Shown piece after piece: positions 1 through 5,767 of a stretch of 6,967 nucleotides of DNA. Every line of letters begins with the position of its first letter. Within the stretch, counting starts at the first letter, position 1. This DNA comes from Candidatus Bathyarchaeota archaeon (lineage in GTDB: Archaea; Thermoproteota; Bathyarchaeia; Bathyarchaeales; Bathycorpusculaceae): assembly GCA_026014845.1 (NCBI GenBank), contig JAOZHM010000180.1, forward strand, positions 1-6,967. The letters run 5' to 3'. The notes under the pieces are model-generated. The model was not told the origin of the DNA, did not search any database, and was given only the letters and a program-made list of their open reading frames with translations. A program made the translations under genes and the position numbers.

Positions 1-2
1 GA

Positions 3-410
3 TACGGTGACACATCTTCAGTCATGGTTCTGTTCATAATATCCTTTCACAATTACAAAACATTAGCTAGATTTGCAAGGTCTCTCCTTGACAAATTTTT
101 CGTTCTCGCAATGGGCAAAATACTCGCAGAAAATACCCTCTACTTGGCAGTTTTTCTTCCAACAATCGAATTTCGAAAATTTATTGACACTTTATCTAAA
201 TTGGCGAAGATGAAACTCGTACAAAGTTACGAGTACTTCATACAAGATTTAAGAGTAAGACGTCGACAAACCATTTCAGGCGAATTTTTCAAAGGCAAGT
301 CTTGGATTTACGATCACAAAGGTCATACGAAAATGTTACGGCACAAAGTTTCAAAACATCTCCTCAAATCTAAATCATATCCTAAGGCCATACCTTCGAC
401 TACACACTAA
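3..410 (+). CDS. C-terminal part of a protein open at the left edge, possibly a transcriptional regulator's sensing domain
   Basis: The reading frame is open from the first complete codon at position 3 to the TAA at 408-410, so the visible 135 residues are the C-terminal part of a longer protein. The ATG at 24 has no ribosome binding site in front of it and is probably internal. The visible part has an alternating hydrophobic stretch (LYLAVFLPTIEF), a helix-like segment (KFIDTLSKLAKM), then a basic, aromatic-rich region containing RRRQTISGEFF and SWIYDHKGH, and a Lys/Ser-rich tail. The pattern of a small alpha/beta unit followed by a conserved basic segment loosely resembles ligand-sensing C-terminal domains of archaeal Lrp-like or winged-helix regulators. 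This is a resemblance only; no DNA-binding domain lies inside the window and no catalytic motif is visible. The gene runs toward the tRNA-Ser gene, 73 nt downstream. Confidence 0.55.
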   Translation, partial: YGDTSSVMVLFIISFHNYKTLARFARSLLDKFFVLAMGKILAENTLYLAVFLPTIEFRKFIDTLSKLAKMKLVQSYEYFIQDLRVRRRQTISGEFFKGKSWIYDHKGHTKMLRHKVSKHLLKSKSYPKAIPSTTH

Positions 411-483
411 TGTTAATCATCAAGATTTGCCAAGAAACACAAAATAAGAGATTTTAGAATGCACAAACCTATTAGCTTAGGAG

Positions 484-572
484 GCCGGGATGGCAGAGCG
501 GATTAATGCGCAGGCCTTGAAAGCCTGTGGCCTTTCGGGGCCGCGTGGGTTCAAATCCCACTCCCGGCGCCA
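484..572 (+). tRNA. tRNA-Ser, anticodon UGA, CCA encoded
   Basis: A complete class II tRNA can be folded by eye. The acceptor stem pairs GCCGGGA (484-490) perfectly with TCCCGGC (562-568), followed by discriminator G569 and an encoded CCA (570-572). The anticodon stem is CAGGC (511-515) with GCCTG (523-527), and the loop holds TGA at 518-520, which reads serine UCA codons. The long variable arm typical of tRNA-Ser is present (GGCC/GGCC hairpin around 529-542). The T arm is GTGGG/CCCAC (545-549, 557-561) with loop TTCAAAT. No intron is seen. An AT-rich box (TTTTAGAAT, about 452-460) lies at a reasonable distance upstream to be its TATA element. Confidence 0.97.
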
Positions 573-639
573 TTGTAGTGAATAAAGTTTATTTGGAACA
601 ATTGTCTTGATTGAATTTCAGCATCTTGGCCATTGACAA

Positions 640-717
640 GCCCTGGTAGTATAGTCCGGTCTAGTATAGGCGGCTGTCGCCCGCCCGACCCGGGTTCAAA
701 TCCCGGCCAGGGCGCCA
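640..717 (+). tRNA. tRNA-Asp, anticodon GUC, CCA encoded
   Basis: The acceptor stem pairs GCCCTGG (640-646) with CCAGGGC (707-713), followed by discriminator G714 and CCA (715-717). The anticodon stem GGCGG/CCGCC (669-673, 681-685) encloses loop CTGTCGC with anticodon GTC at 676-678. The T arm is CCGGG/CCCGG (690-694, 702-706) with loop TTCAAAT. The D stem (649-652 with 664-667) is weak: it has two Watson-Crick pairs and two G-U type pairs. The gene starts 67 nt after tRNA-Ser, so the two may be co-transcribed, although TATA-like stretches (AAGTTTATTT at 585-594, TTGAATTT near 611-618) could give it its own promoter. The T arm and 3' end lie antisense to the end of the nucleotidyltransferase gene. 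Confidence 0.96.
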
Positions 718-1184
718 TTTTCCAGAAAATCTTCCTTCGCCAAGATTAACGGCTCGATGGTTATGTGATGCTTTGATTCTAGCCTCGAGATTTCCGATGT
801 AACTTCCTTTTTCACCTTATCAACTGGCTTACTTACGACAATTATCATGTCTAAATCGCCGTACTCATGAGCAAAATGCTGGGCTACGCTGCCGAAAAGG
901 ACAATCGCCCTAACAAAATGCAGCCGTGCGAGATTAGCAGCCATCCGTTTAGCTTGGAAATTCATGTACAAACTTAATTCATAAGCAGAAATTGTCAACT
1001 TCCCACTTAAACCATACCACTTGCCGTTCTTCTCAATAACCCCTCTGCCTTCCAATTCTTTAAGTTTAATTGTCAACCACCTATCGCTCAACCCAGTTTC
1101 AAACTTCAACTCGCTGTAAGTATGCTTTCCATGCTTCAAAGTTAACACGATCCTTCCCTCTGGGCTTAAAGAAACCAACTCCAC
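696..1184 (-). CDS. Winged-helix / nucleotidyltransferase-fold protein, C-terminus apparently truncated by the tRNA-Asp gene
   Basis: The 162-aa product has two parts. Residues about 1-60 look like a winged helix (SELKFETGLSDRWLTIKLKELEGRGVIEK pattern: helix-turn-helix, then a beta wing). Residues about 85-155 carry the polymerase-beta-like nucleotidyltransferase signature: LFGSVAQHF (G98, S99) followed by GDLDMIIV with acidic D110 and D112; E144 in TIEPLIL is a possible third metal ligand. Proteins of this kind include antitoxin-type MNT enzymes that AMPylate a HepT partner, but no HEPN/HepT gene lies next to it. The start is GTG (1182-1184), supported by GGAGG at 1192-1196, seven bases away. 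After EDFLE the family normally continues for another 20-30 residues. Here the last six residues (157-162) and the stop are antisense tRNA-Asp sequence, so the native C-terminus seems lost. It may still be functional; the cellular role is unknown. Confidence 0.75.
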   Translation of the reverse strand: MELVSLSPEGRIVLTLKHGKHTYSELKFETGLSDRWLTIKLKELEGRGVIEKNGKWYGLSGKLTISAYELSLYMNFQAKRMAANLARLHFVRAIVLFGSVAQHFAHEYGDLDMIIVVSKPVDKVKKEVTSEISRLESKHHITIEPLILAKEDFLENGALAGI

Positions 1185-1220
1185 TTTCTAGCCTCCAATA
1201 CAGAATGGTTGGGTTCCCGA

Positions 1221-1230
1221 ATAAAAACTT
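1221..1230 (-). promoter_or_regulatory. Probable TATA box of the nucleotidyltransferase gene
   Basis: On the minus strand the sequence reads AAGTTTTTAT. It lies about 37-46 nt before the GTG start and just upstream of the GGAGG site, so transcription would begin near 1200. The box directly adjoins an inverted repeat (1228-1242). It was assigned from position and AT-richness only. Confidence 0.4.
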
Positions 1231-1242
1231 TACTAAGTAAAG
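1228..1242. repeat. 15-bp inverted repeat in the nucleotidyltransferase promoter, candidate operator
   Basis: CTTTACT-A-AGTAAAG has perfect 7-bp arms around one central base. It overlaps the upstream side of the minus-strand TATA-like box, where the BRE element (TFB contact) would be. A bound protein could therefore block or assist pre-initiation complex assembly. The encoded protein has its own winged helix, so autoregulation is one possibility. AT-rich palindromes of this size can also occur by chance. Confidence 0.35.
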
Positions 1243-1320
1243 CAAACAACTTCAGGAATAACATATGTTGCAAGCAGAGGGCGCAATTCCCTTGTCAAGA
1301 AAACAAGCTTATCTAAAATC

Positions 1321-1377
1321 TTTATTTGTGGTTTAAGACTATCTATTTAGAAAGAAGCTCCTAAAATGTTGAAGAGG
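1321..1377 (+). promoter_or_regulatory. Probable promoter and ribosome binding site of the metallophosphoesterase gene
   Basis: TATA-like TTTATTTG (1321-1328) or GTTTAAGA (1331-1338) precedes AGAGG at 1373-1377. That site is eight bases before the ATG at 1386 and supports this start. The choice between the two boxes cannot be made from sequence alone. Confidence 0.35.
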
Positions 1378-1385
1378 ACCATTTA

Positions 1386-1928
1386 ATGGTTAGCCAAGAA
1401 TCCCAAGTTCTTCGGCTTCGCGAGTCTGGAGTAACTAAGACTGTTGGCTTGATAGCGGACACGCACATACCTGTTAGGGCTAGAGAGCTTCCACGGAAAG
1501 TTTTTGAGGTTTTCGATAAGGTGGAGTTTATAATTCACGCGGGCGACCTAGTAGACTTATCTGTTATCGATGAGTTGGAGCAGCTTGCACCTGTTTTGGC
1601 TGTTTACGGAAACATGGATGGACCGAAAATTCGTGGGAAACTGTCGAAAATGAATTCTGTTAAGGTTTTCAATTGGAAGATAGGAGTTATGCATAACCCT
1701 AGAGCGTTGTTCGGCATGGGAAAAATGAGAGAAATTGCCAGACAAAACGGCTTCAACGTGTTTGTTTACGGGCATACGCATAATCCAAGAATAAAATGGG
1801 AAGGGGAAACTCTGTTTGTAAATCCTGGAAGCCCAACGAATCCGTTGCCACCTTTCATAACCAAACCATCAATAGCTTTGCTCAGAGTAGCTAAGGAAAA
1901 GATAACGCCCGAAATAATCCACATCTAG
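1386..1928 (+). CDS. MJ0936/YfcE-type metallophosphoesterase (phosphodiesterase)
   Basis: The 180-aa product is a compact calcineurin-like phosphoesterase with a two-metal active site. Motifs appear in order: GLIADTHIP (D25, H27), HAGD (D54), GNMDGP (N76), a single histidine in GVMHNPRALFG (H103), and YGHTHNP (H130, H132), then NPGSPTNP, which is typical of the YfcE/MJ0936 subgroup. Characterised members hydrolyse phosphodiester bonds of small substrates; the physiological substrate is usually unknown and cannot be read here. The segment after H103 departs from the more usual THGH form. The protein carries about 17 residues before the first strand of the fold. The ATG is nevertheless well supported by AGAGG eight bases upstream. 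It is divergent from the nucleotidyltransferase gene, with a 200-nt shared intergenic region, and is probably monocistronic. Confidence 0.88.
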   Translation: MVSQESQVLRLRESGVTKTVGLIADTHIPVRARELPRKVFEVFDKVEFIIHAGDLVDLSVIDELEQLAPVLAVYGNMDGPKIRGKLSKMNSVKVFNWKIGVMHNPRALFGMGKMREIARQNGFNVFVYGHTHNPRIKWEGETLFVNPGSPTNPLPPFITKPSIALLRVAKEKITPEIIHI

Positions 1929-2051
1929 ATAAAACTACTTAAGAAAAGATTCCATGAACGAAGAGCGTATTGTATTCAGCTTTTCTAGAACAAGATAGAA
2001 ATTCACTTTAACTTATCTCTCCACAATGCAGAAAAGTCGTGTCACAGAGAG

Positions 2052-2105
2052 GCTTAAAAGCAAAAAGCGTAAAACGTTTTGTCAGCGGTTTGCCTAGTGG
2101 AGGTG
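2052..2105 (+). promoter_or_regulatory. Probable promoter and strong ribosome binding site of the small-protein operon
   Basis: A TATA-like GCTTAAAAG (2052-2060) is followed by a near-ideal ribosome binding site, GGAGGTG (2099-2105), seven bases before the ATG at 2113. Transcription would begin near 2082, giving a leader of about 30 nt. This strong site is the main reason for calling the very short gene that follows. Confidence 0.5.
2071..2080. repeat. Perfect 10-bp palindrome between TATA box and expected transcription start
   Basis: AAAACGTTTT lies about 15 nt after the TATA-like box and just before the expected transcription start of the small-protein operon. A factor bound here would sit where RNA polymerase opens the promoter, so it is a candidate operator. 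A 10-bp AT-rich palindrome is not rare by chance. Confidence 0.25.
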
Positions 2106-2112
2106 CACGTTA

Positions 2113-2250
2113 ATGGAGCGTTGCAGAAACCCGTGGAATAAAGAATGCAAGAACATGAATATTGAAGTTTACATCTTTTATAGAGGAAAGAAACGACCAA
2201 TCTGTAGGCGTTGTTGGAGCAAGATAGCCAAGAAGGATTTGGAGTGGTGA
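2113..2250 (+). CDS. 45-aa four-cysteine (zinc-ribbon-like) small protein
   Basis: The product starts MERCRNPWNKECKN and ends with CRRCWSKIAKKDLEW. Its four cysteines (C4, C12, C31, C34) are spaced C-x7-C ... C-x2-C, consistent with a single zinc site; tryptophans W8, W35 and W45 and many Lys/Arg residues suggest a compact, basic, nucleic-acid- or protein-binding domain. It is real coding sequence by three signs: a GGAGGTG site seven bases upstream, a complete metal-binding pattern, and tight linkage to the next gene, whose ATG begins three bases after this TGA. I do not recognise a characterised family. Zinc binding is inferred from the cysteines; the partner is plausibly the Sm-like protein encoded next. 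Confidence 0.72.
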   Translation: MERCRNPWNKECKNMNIEVYIFYRGKKRPICRRCWSKIAKKDLEW

Positions 2251-2253
2251 ATT

Positions 2254-2493
2254 ATGGAAGGGTTTAGCACAAACACGGCAAAGTCTCTTCTAGGAAGAAA
2301 CGTAAACCTTCATCTGAAAGACGGTTCAGTAATAGTGAATGTTCTCTTGGCTGAAATTCAAAAAGACGAGTTGAAAAGAAAAGCTTTCGTGAAATGCATC
2401 CCGTATGGAAGAAAAAATACGTTGAGAATACCGTTAAAAAACATAGCTTGGGCAGAACTACTAAACCTAAACCTAATTATGGCTCATGGATAA
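2254..2493 (+). CDS. 79-aa hypothetical protein with Sm/LSm-like beta-barrel features
   Basis: The segment LLGRNVNLHLKDGSVIVNVLL (residues 12-32) follows the pattern of an Sm1 motif: a glycine, alternating hydrophobics, then a charged residue with DG and further strand. A later strand, TLRIPLKNIAWAELL (56-70), could be the closing strand, but the classic Sm2 arginine-glycine signature is not clear. The protein is strongly basic in the middle (KDELKRKAFVKC), compatible with RNA binding. It begins three bases after the stop of the Cys4 small protein, with GGAG (2241-2244) and GGTGA (2246-2250) inside the end of that gene, so the two should be translated from one mRNA. Assignment to the Sm fold is tentative; another small beta-barrel is possible. 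Confidence 0.7.
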   Translation: MEGFSTNTAKSLLGRNVNLHLKDGSVIVNVLLAEIQKDELKRKAFVKCIPYGRKNTLRIPLKNIAWAELLNLNLIMAHG

Positions 2494-2530
2494 AAATCGA
2501 GCATTTTGTACATAAAATCGGCAAACAATC

Positions 2531-2564
2531 TTAAATAATTCTCAGCGGATTCTCTTCACGGTGA
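2531..2564 (+). promoter_or_regulatory. Probable promoter and ribosome binding site of purA
   Basis: TATA-like TTAAATAA (2531-2538) predicts a start of transcription near 2560, almost on top of GGTGA (2560-2564), which is four bases before the ATG. The transcript would have a very short leader or be nearly leaderless, a common archaeal arrangement. Confidence 0.45.
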
Positions 2565-2568
2565 AAAA

Positions 2569-3576
2569 ATGCCCTGTACAGTTATTACCGGAGGTTTTTG
2601 GGGAGACGAAGGCAAAGGAAAAATAATTTCCTATCTAGCTCTAAAAGACCAGATCGACGTTTGCGTAAGAACAGGCTCAGTTAACGCAGCGCATACTGTA
2701 TGGTACCAAGGCAAACGTTACGCGTTGCACATGGTCCCAGCAGCATTCATAAACGAAAAATGCCGCTTGCTAATCGGTACAGGCGCAAACATCCATATTC
2801 CACAATTCCTTAAAGAAGTTGAAGAAACAAACGTGAAAAACCGAATAGGCATCGACTACCAAGCATCAATAATTGAAGAAAAACATTCAATCCAAGACAA
2901 AACAAGTGCGCACCTGAAAGGAGTTGTGGGCACAACTGGACGGGGCGTGGGTCCAGCAATAGAGGAACGCGTAAGAAGATCAGCAAAACTCGCAAAGGAC
3001 ATTCCAGAACTACAACCATACCTAACAGACGTGGCAAAAGAAGCCAACACCGCAATAAACAACGGCAAAAAAGTTCTACTAGAAGGCACACAAGGCTTAA
3101 TGCTTTCACTTTTCCACGGAACACCCCCATACGTGACTGCAAGAGACACAAGTGCCTCGGCAATATGCTCAGAAGCAGGAGTAGGCCCAACAAAAGTTGA
3201 CAATGTCTTAACAGTGTTTAAAGCCTTCATGACCCGCGTTGGCGGCGGACCCCTACCTGGAGAACTCCCAAAGGAAGAAGCCATAAAAAAAAGATGGTTT
3301 GAAACAGCTGCTGGAACAGGCCGTGAAAGACGTTCAGCCCCCTTCAACTTTGAAATAGCCAAAAAAGCCGTGATGATTAACAGCACAACCCAAGCAGCAT
3401 TAACAAAACTTGACATTTTATATCCACAATGCAAGAGCTTAAGAACCTACAAGGAACTTCCAGAAGAAGCAAAGCAATTCATGAATAAGATTGAAAAACA
3501 AACCGGAGTTCCTGTTATGCTCATTGGCACAGGACCTGAAGCATTAGACATAATTGATAGAAGAGGACAATCCTAA
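2569..3576 (+). CDS. purA: Adenylosuccinate synthetase (archaeal short form)
   Basis: It catalyses GTP-dependent joining of IMP and aspartate to adenylosuccinate, the first committed step from IMP to AMP, in the cytoplasm. Family motifs in order: WGDEGKGK (11-18, with catalytic D13), NAAHT (39-43, catalytic H42), GTTGRGVGPA (121-130, IMP-binding), EGTQG (172-176), KAFMTRVGGGPLPGE (218-232), GTGRERR (249-255) and TKLD (279-282, base recognition). At 335 aa it matches the archaeal short form (about 340 aa), against about 430 aa in bacteria. Oddities: phenylalanine replaces the usual Gln in GQWGDEGKGK, and alanine replaces Gly in NAGHT, although the catalytic Asp and His are kept. The gene appears monocistronic and ends just before an inverted repeat. 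Its codons favour A and C at third positions more than the carboxylase genes that follow. Confidence 0.95.
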   Translation: MPCTVITGGFWGDEGKGKIISYLALKDQIDVCVRTGSVNAAHTVWYQGKRYALHMVPAAFINEKCRLLIGTGANIHIPQFLKEVEETNVKNRIGIDYQASIIEEKHSIQDKTSAHLKGVVGTTGRGVGPAIEERVRRSAKLAKDIPELQPYLTDVAKEANTAINNGKKVLLEGTQGLMLSLFHGTPPYVTARDTSASAICSEAGVGPTKVDNVLTVFKAFMTRVGGGPLPGELPKEEAIKKRWFETAAGTGRERRSAPFNFEIAKKAVMINSTTQAALTKLDILYPQCKSLRTYKELPEEAKQFMNKIEKQTGVPVMLIGTGPEALDIIDRRGQS

Positions 3577-3579
3577 TTC

Positions 3580-3597
3580 GTTGTCGAATACGACAAC
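3580..3597. repeat. 18-bp inverted repeat between purA and accC: terminator hairpin or operator
   Basis: GTTGTCG-AATA-CGACAAC has perfect 7-bp arms and a 4-nt loop. It begins four bases after the purA stop and ends nine bases before the TATA-like box of accC. As RNA it could form a short hairpin at the purA 3' end, but no long U run follows, so termination is not obvious. As DNA its place just upstream of the TATA/BRE suits an operator controlling the carboxylase operon. Confidence 0.45.
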
Positions 3598-3605
3598 TTT
3601 CAAGA

Positions 3606-3676
3606 TTAAAATATTTGTTTTTGGTTAAAGCTAATTGTTTCACGAACCGAAGTATCTATTCGCGTCTGGAAAAGGG
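3606..3676 (+). promoter_or_regulatory. Probable promoter and ribosome binding site of accC
   Basis: TATA-like TTAAAATAT (3606-3614) would place transcription start near 3635. AAGGG (3672-3676) lies seven bases before the ATG at 3684. This favours that ATG over the in-frame TTG at 3615, which overlaps the TATA region and would add 23 residues that do not fit the family. Confidence 0.4.
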
Positions 3677-3683
3677 CAGAAAA

Positions 3684-5195
3684 ATGTTTGAGAAAGTCTT
3701 GGTTGCTAATCGCGGAGAGATTGCCATTAGGGTGATTAGGGCTTGCAGAGAGCTGGGAGTGAAGACTGTCGCGGTTTACTCGGAGGTCGACGCCGAATCT
3801 CTCCATGTTCTGTATGCAGACGAATGCTATTGCATAGGACCAGCAGAGCCCACCAAAAGCTACCTGAACATTGACAAATTAATCGAGGTGGCTAAGAAAT
3901 CAGAGTGCGAAGCCGTACATCCCGGTTATGGCTTCCTTTCCCAGATACCAGCTTTCGCTAATGCTTGTGAGGAGAACGGCATAGAATTCATCGGCCCCCC
4001 ACGTGACGTTTTGCGAAAGATGGGCAATAAGGTCGAGGCGCGCAAAATTGCTCTCAAAGCTGGAGTCCCAATAATCCTTGGAAGCATAGAACCAGCTCGA
4101 AGCGTGGAGGAGGCCCTCGAGATGGCGAAAAAGGTTGGATATCCCGTTCTCGTAAAGGCCGTCTATGGAGGAGGCGGGAAGGGCGTGCGAATAGTCATGG
4201 ATAAGGATGAGATGCACCGAACACTGGAACTCGCAGCCTCAGAAGCCGAAGCCTCCTTTGGAAGCCGAGAAATCTACGTGGAAAAATTCCTTCCGAGAGC
4301 GAGGCACATAGAATTTCAGGTGTTAGCTGATAAGAAGGGGAATGTCGTTCACCTTGGGGAACGGGAATGCTCACTCCAGAGAAGATACCAGAAGCTCATG
4401 GAAGAAACACCGTCCCCGTTCATGAATGAGCAACTGAGGGAAGAGATGGGAGAGGCTACCGTAAAAATTGCGAAAGCCGTGAGTTACGTTAGCGCCGGCA
4501 CCATCGAGTTCTTAGTTGATCGAGACAGAAACTATCACTTTTTGGAGATGAACACTAGACTTCAAGTTGAGCACCTCATCACAGAGATGGTTACCGGCGT
4601 CGACATTGTGAAAGCACAAATCAAAATCGCGGCTGGTCAGAAGCTTGGGTATAAACAGAGAGACATTACCATGAGGGGGCACGCGATAAACTGCAGAATC
4701 AACGCTGAAGACCCGTACAACGATTTTATGCCATGTCCTGGAACGGTCACGAGATATCACCCACCGGGCGGTCCAGGAGTAAGGGTTGACACTCACTTAT
4801 ATGCTGGCTACTCCATCTCTGTTTTCTATGACCCATTGATAGCAAAGCTTGCCGTTTGGGGGTCGAACCGTGAGGAGTCCATACAAAGAATGAAAAACGC
4901 CCTAAACGAATTCGTTATAGAAGGGGTGAAGACCACAATTCCCTTCCACCGAAAAATAATAGAAGATGAATGCTTCCTCAAAGGAGAGATTCACATCAAC
5001 TTTGTCGAGGAAAGAATTGGGGAACTTCTGCCGGCGCAAGCTTTGGAAGAAGAGGAAGCTGCCGCAATAGTTGCCCTACTAGTTGACCACATTAGAGGAA
5101 GAGGTGCCCGAGCAGTTATTCCGAGGAGAGAGCCCCCGGCTGTTTCATTATGGAAACTTGCCAGTAGAGCAAAAAGGTCAGGGAGAAGATTTTGA
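3684..5195 (+). CDS. accC: Biotin carboxylase subunit of an acyl-CoA carboxylase
   Basis: It carboxylates biotin on the carrier protein using ATP and bicarbonate. The 503-aa product shows the whole biotin carboxylase architecture: N-terminal domain beginning KVLVANRGEIAIRVIRA, HPGYGF (79-84), ATP-grasp glycine loop GGGGKG (162-167) after K158, GERECSLQRRYQKL (225-238), EMNTR (288-292, with the catalytic Glu, Asn and Arg at the same numbers as E. coli AccC), CRINAEDP (R338) and the C-terminal domain with YDPLIAKL. A tail of about 50 residues (from about 453) follows, as in many archaeal subunits. Departures from consensus: EHLITE for EHPVTE, and FLSQIPAFA for FLSENADFA. The ATG at 3684 matches where the family begins. 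Its TGA shares one base with the accB ATG (TGATG), so the two are translationally coupled. It could in principle serve a pyruvate or acetyl-CoA carboxylase instead; the epimerase downstream favours propionyl-CoA. Confidence 0.94.
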   Translation: MFEKVLVANRGEIAIRVIRACRELGVKTVAVYSEVDAESLHVLYADECYCIGPAEPTKSYLNIDKLIEVAKKSECEAVHPGYGFLSQIPAFANACEENGIEFIGPPRDVLRKMGNKVEARKIALKAGVPIILGSIEPARSVEEALEMAKKVGYPVLVKAVYGGGGKGVRIVMDKDEMHRTLELAASEAEASFGSREIYVEKFLPRARHIEFQVLADKKGNVVHLGERECSLQRRYQKLMEETPSPFMNEQLREEMGEATVKIAKAVSYVSAGTIEFLVDRDRNYHFLEMNTRLQVEHLITEMVTGVDIVKAQIKIAAGQKLGYKQRDITMRGHAINCRINAEDPYNDFMPCPGTVTRYHPPGGPGVRVDTHLYAGYSISVFYDPLIAKLAVWGSNREESIQRMKNALNEFVIEGVKTTIPFHRKIIEDECFLKGEIHINFVEERIGELLPAQALEEEEAAAIVALLVDHIRGRGARAVIPRREPPAVSLWKLASRAKRSGRRF

Positions 5196-5728
5196 TGATT
5201 CATGAGTTTTTGGTGAATAAGAAGCCGCATCGAGTTAGGGTTTTGGAGAGAAACGGAAGTACTTTTCTGATTGAGGTGAACCAGAAAACTGTGACAGTTA
5301 AGCTCAAAAATCTGAATCAAGGTAAAACAGCCATAATGGAAATCAATGGCAGATTCTTCAAGGCAAAAGTAGAGAAGAATCAAAGAAACATTCTTCAAGT
5401 CAAAATCGGCGGAAAATCCTTCGAAGTTCAACGTCAGCCTATAGTTCCAAAGGAAACTGCTGTGAAGCTAGAGCCTGCTGCTATCATTGCCAGAAAACCA
5501 AGCTTGACAGTCGAAAAGGATGCAGTGGTCGCTCCTATTGCAGGCAGAATCGTATTGTTGAAGGCGAGTGTCGGACAAGAAGTTGAAAAGGGAGAGTGCA
5601 TTTGCGTCTTGGAAGCCATGAAAATGGAGAATGAAATTGCCACGCCAAAAGCAGGACTCGTCAAGGAGGTTAGGGTCTCCAAAGGAGCTATTGTAAATAA
5701 AGGGGACGTTTTGGCGGTTATTACCTAG
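5195..5728 (+). CDS. accB: Biotin carboxyl carrier protein of an acyl-CoA carboxylase
   Basis: The 177-aa product ends in a biotinyl/lipoyl-type domain (about 109-177): [17 protein letters not shown], then the biotinylation motif EAMKMEN (140-146) with K143 as the expected biotin site, and a closing strand [11 protein letters not shown]. Residues 1-82 form a repeated beta-strand pattern ([58 protein letters not shown]) that resembles the subunit-contacting barrel (BT domain) of propionyl-CoA carboxylases. A linker of about 25 residues (83-108) joins the two. It starts at ATG 5195, sharing one base with the accC stop, with GGGAG at 5181-5185. The TTG at 5192 is a less likely start. There is no carboxyltransferase domain, so it is a free carrier and not a PycB/OadA-type fusion. 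The biotin ligase encoded downstream should modify it. Confidence 0.93.
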   Translation: MIHEFLVNKKPHRVRVLERNGSTFLIEVNQKTVTVKLKNLNQGKTAIMEINGRFFKAKVEKNQRNILQVKIGGKSFEVQRQPIVPKETAVKLEPAAIIARKPSLTVEKDAVVAPIAGRIVLLKASVGQEVEKGECICVLEAMKMENEIATPKAGLVKEVRVSKGAIVNKGDVLAVIT

Positions 5729-5767
5729 CTTCGGCTATATTCTCATAACGTTTGAAGTTTTCTTTCA

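Noticed and set aside
545..717. Repeated GGGTTCAAATCCC and GGCGCCATT in the two tRNA genes as possible att direct repeats
   Set aside because: The first is the shared T-arm sequence of tRNAs and the second the acceptor/CCA end; sharing is expected and does not indicate integration between them.
1366..1386. Tiny upstream frame MLKRTI ending in TAA that overlaps the phosphoesterase ATG
   Set aside because: Six codons with no ribosome binding site of its own; the overlap TAATG is likely chance because AGAGG already serves the ATG at 1386.
2494..2525. AAAATCG direct repeat and ATTTTGTACATAAAAT near-palindrome before purA
   Set aside because: Short, imperfect and in AT-rich sequence; not distinguishable from chance.
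2810..3434. Two long minus-strand open frames inside purA
   Set aside because: They lie antisense to a purA gene with full family motifs; their proteins are low-complexity Leu/Ser-rich shadows with no ribosome binding site or recognisable domain.
3615..3683. Upstream TTG start adding 23 residues to biotin carboxylase
   Set aside because: It overlaps the TATA-like region and has no ribosome binding site; the ATG at 3684 has AAGGG upstream and matches the family's N-terminus and residue numbering.
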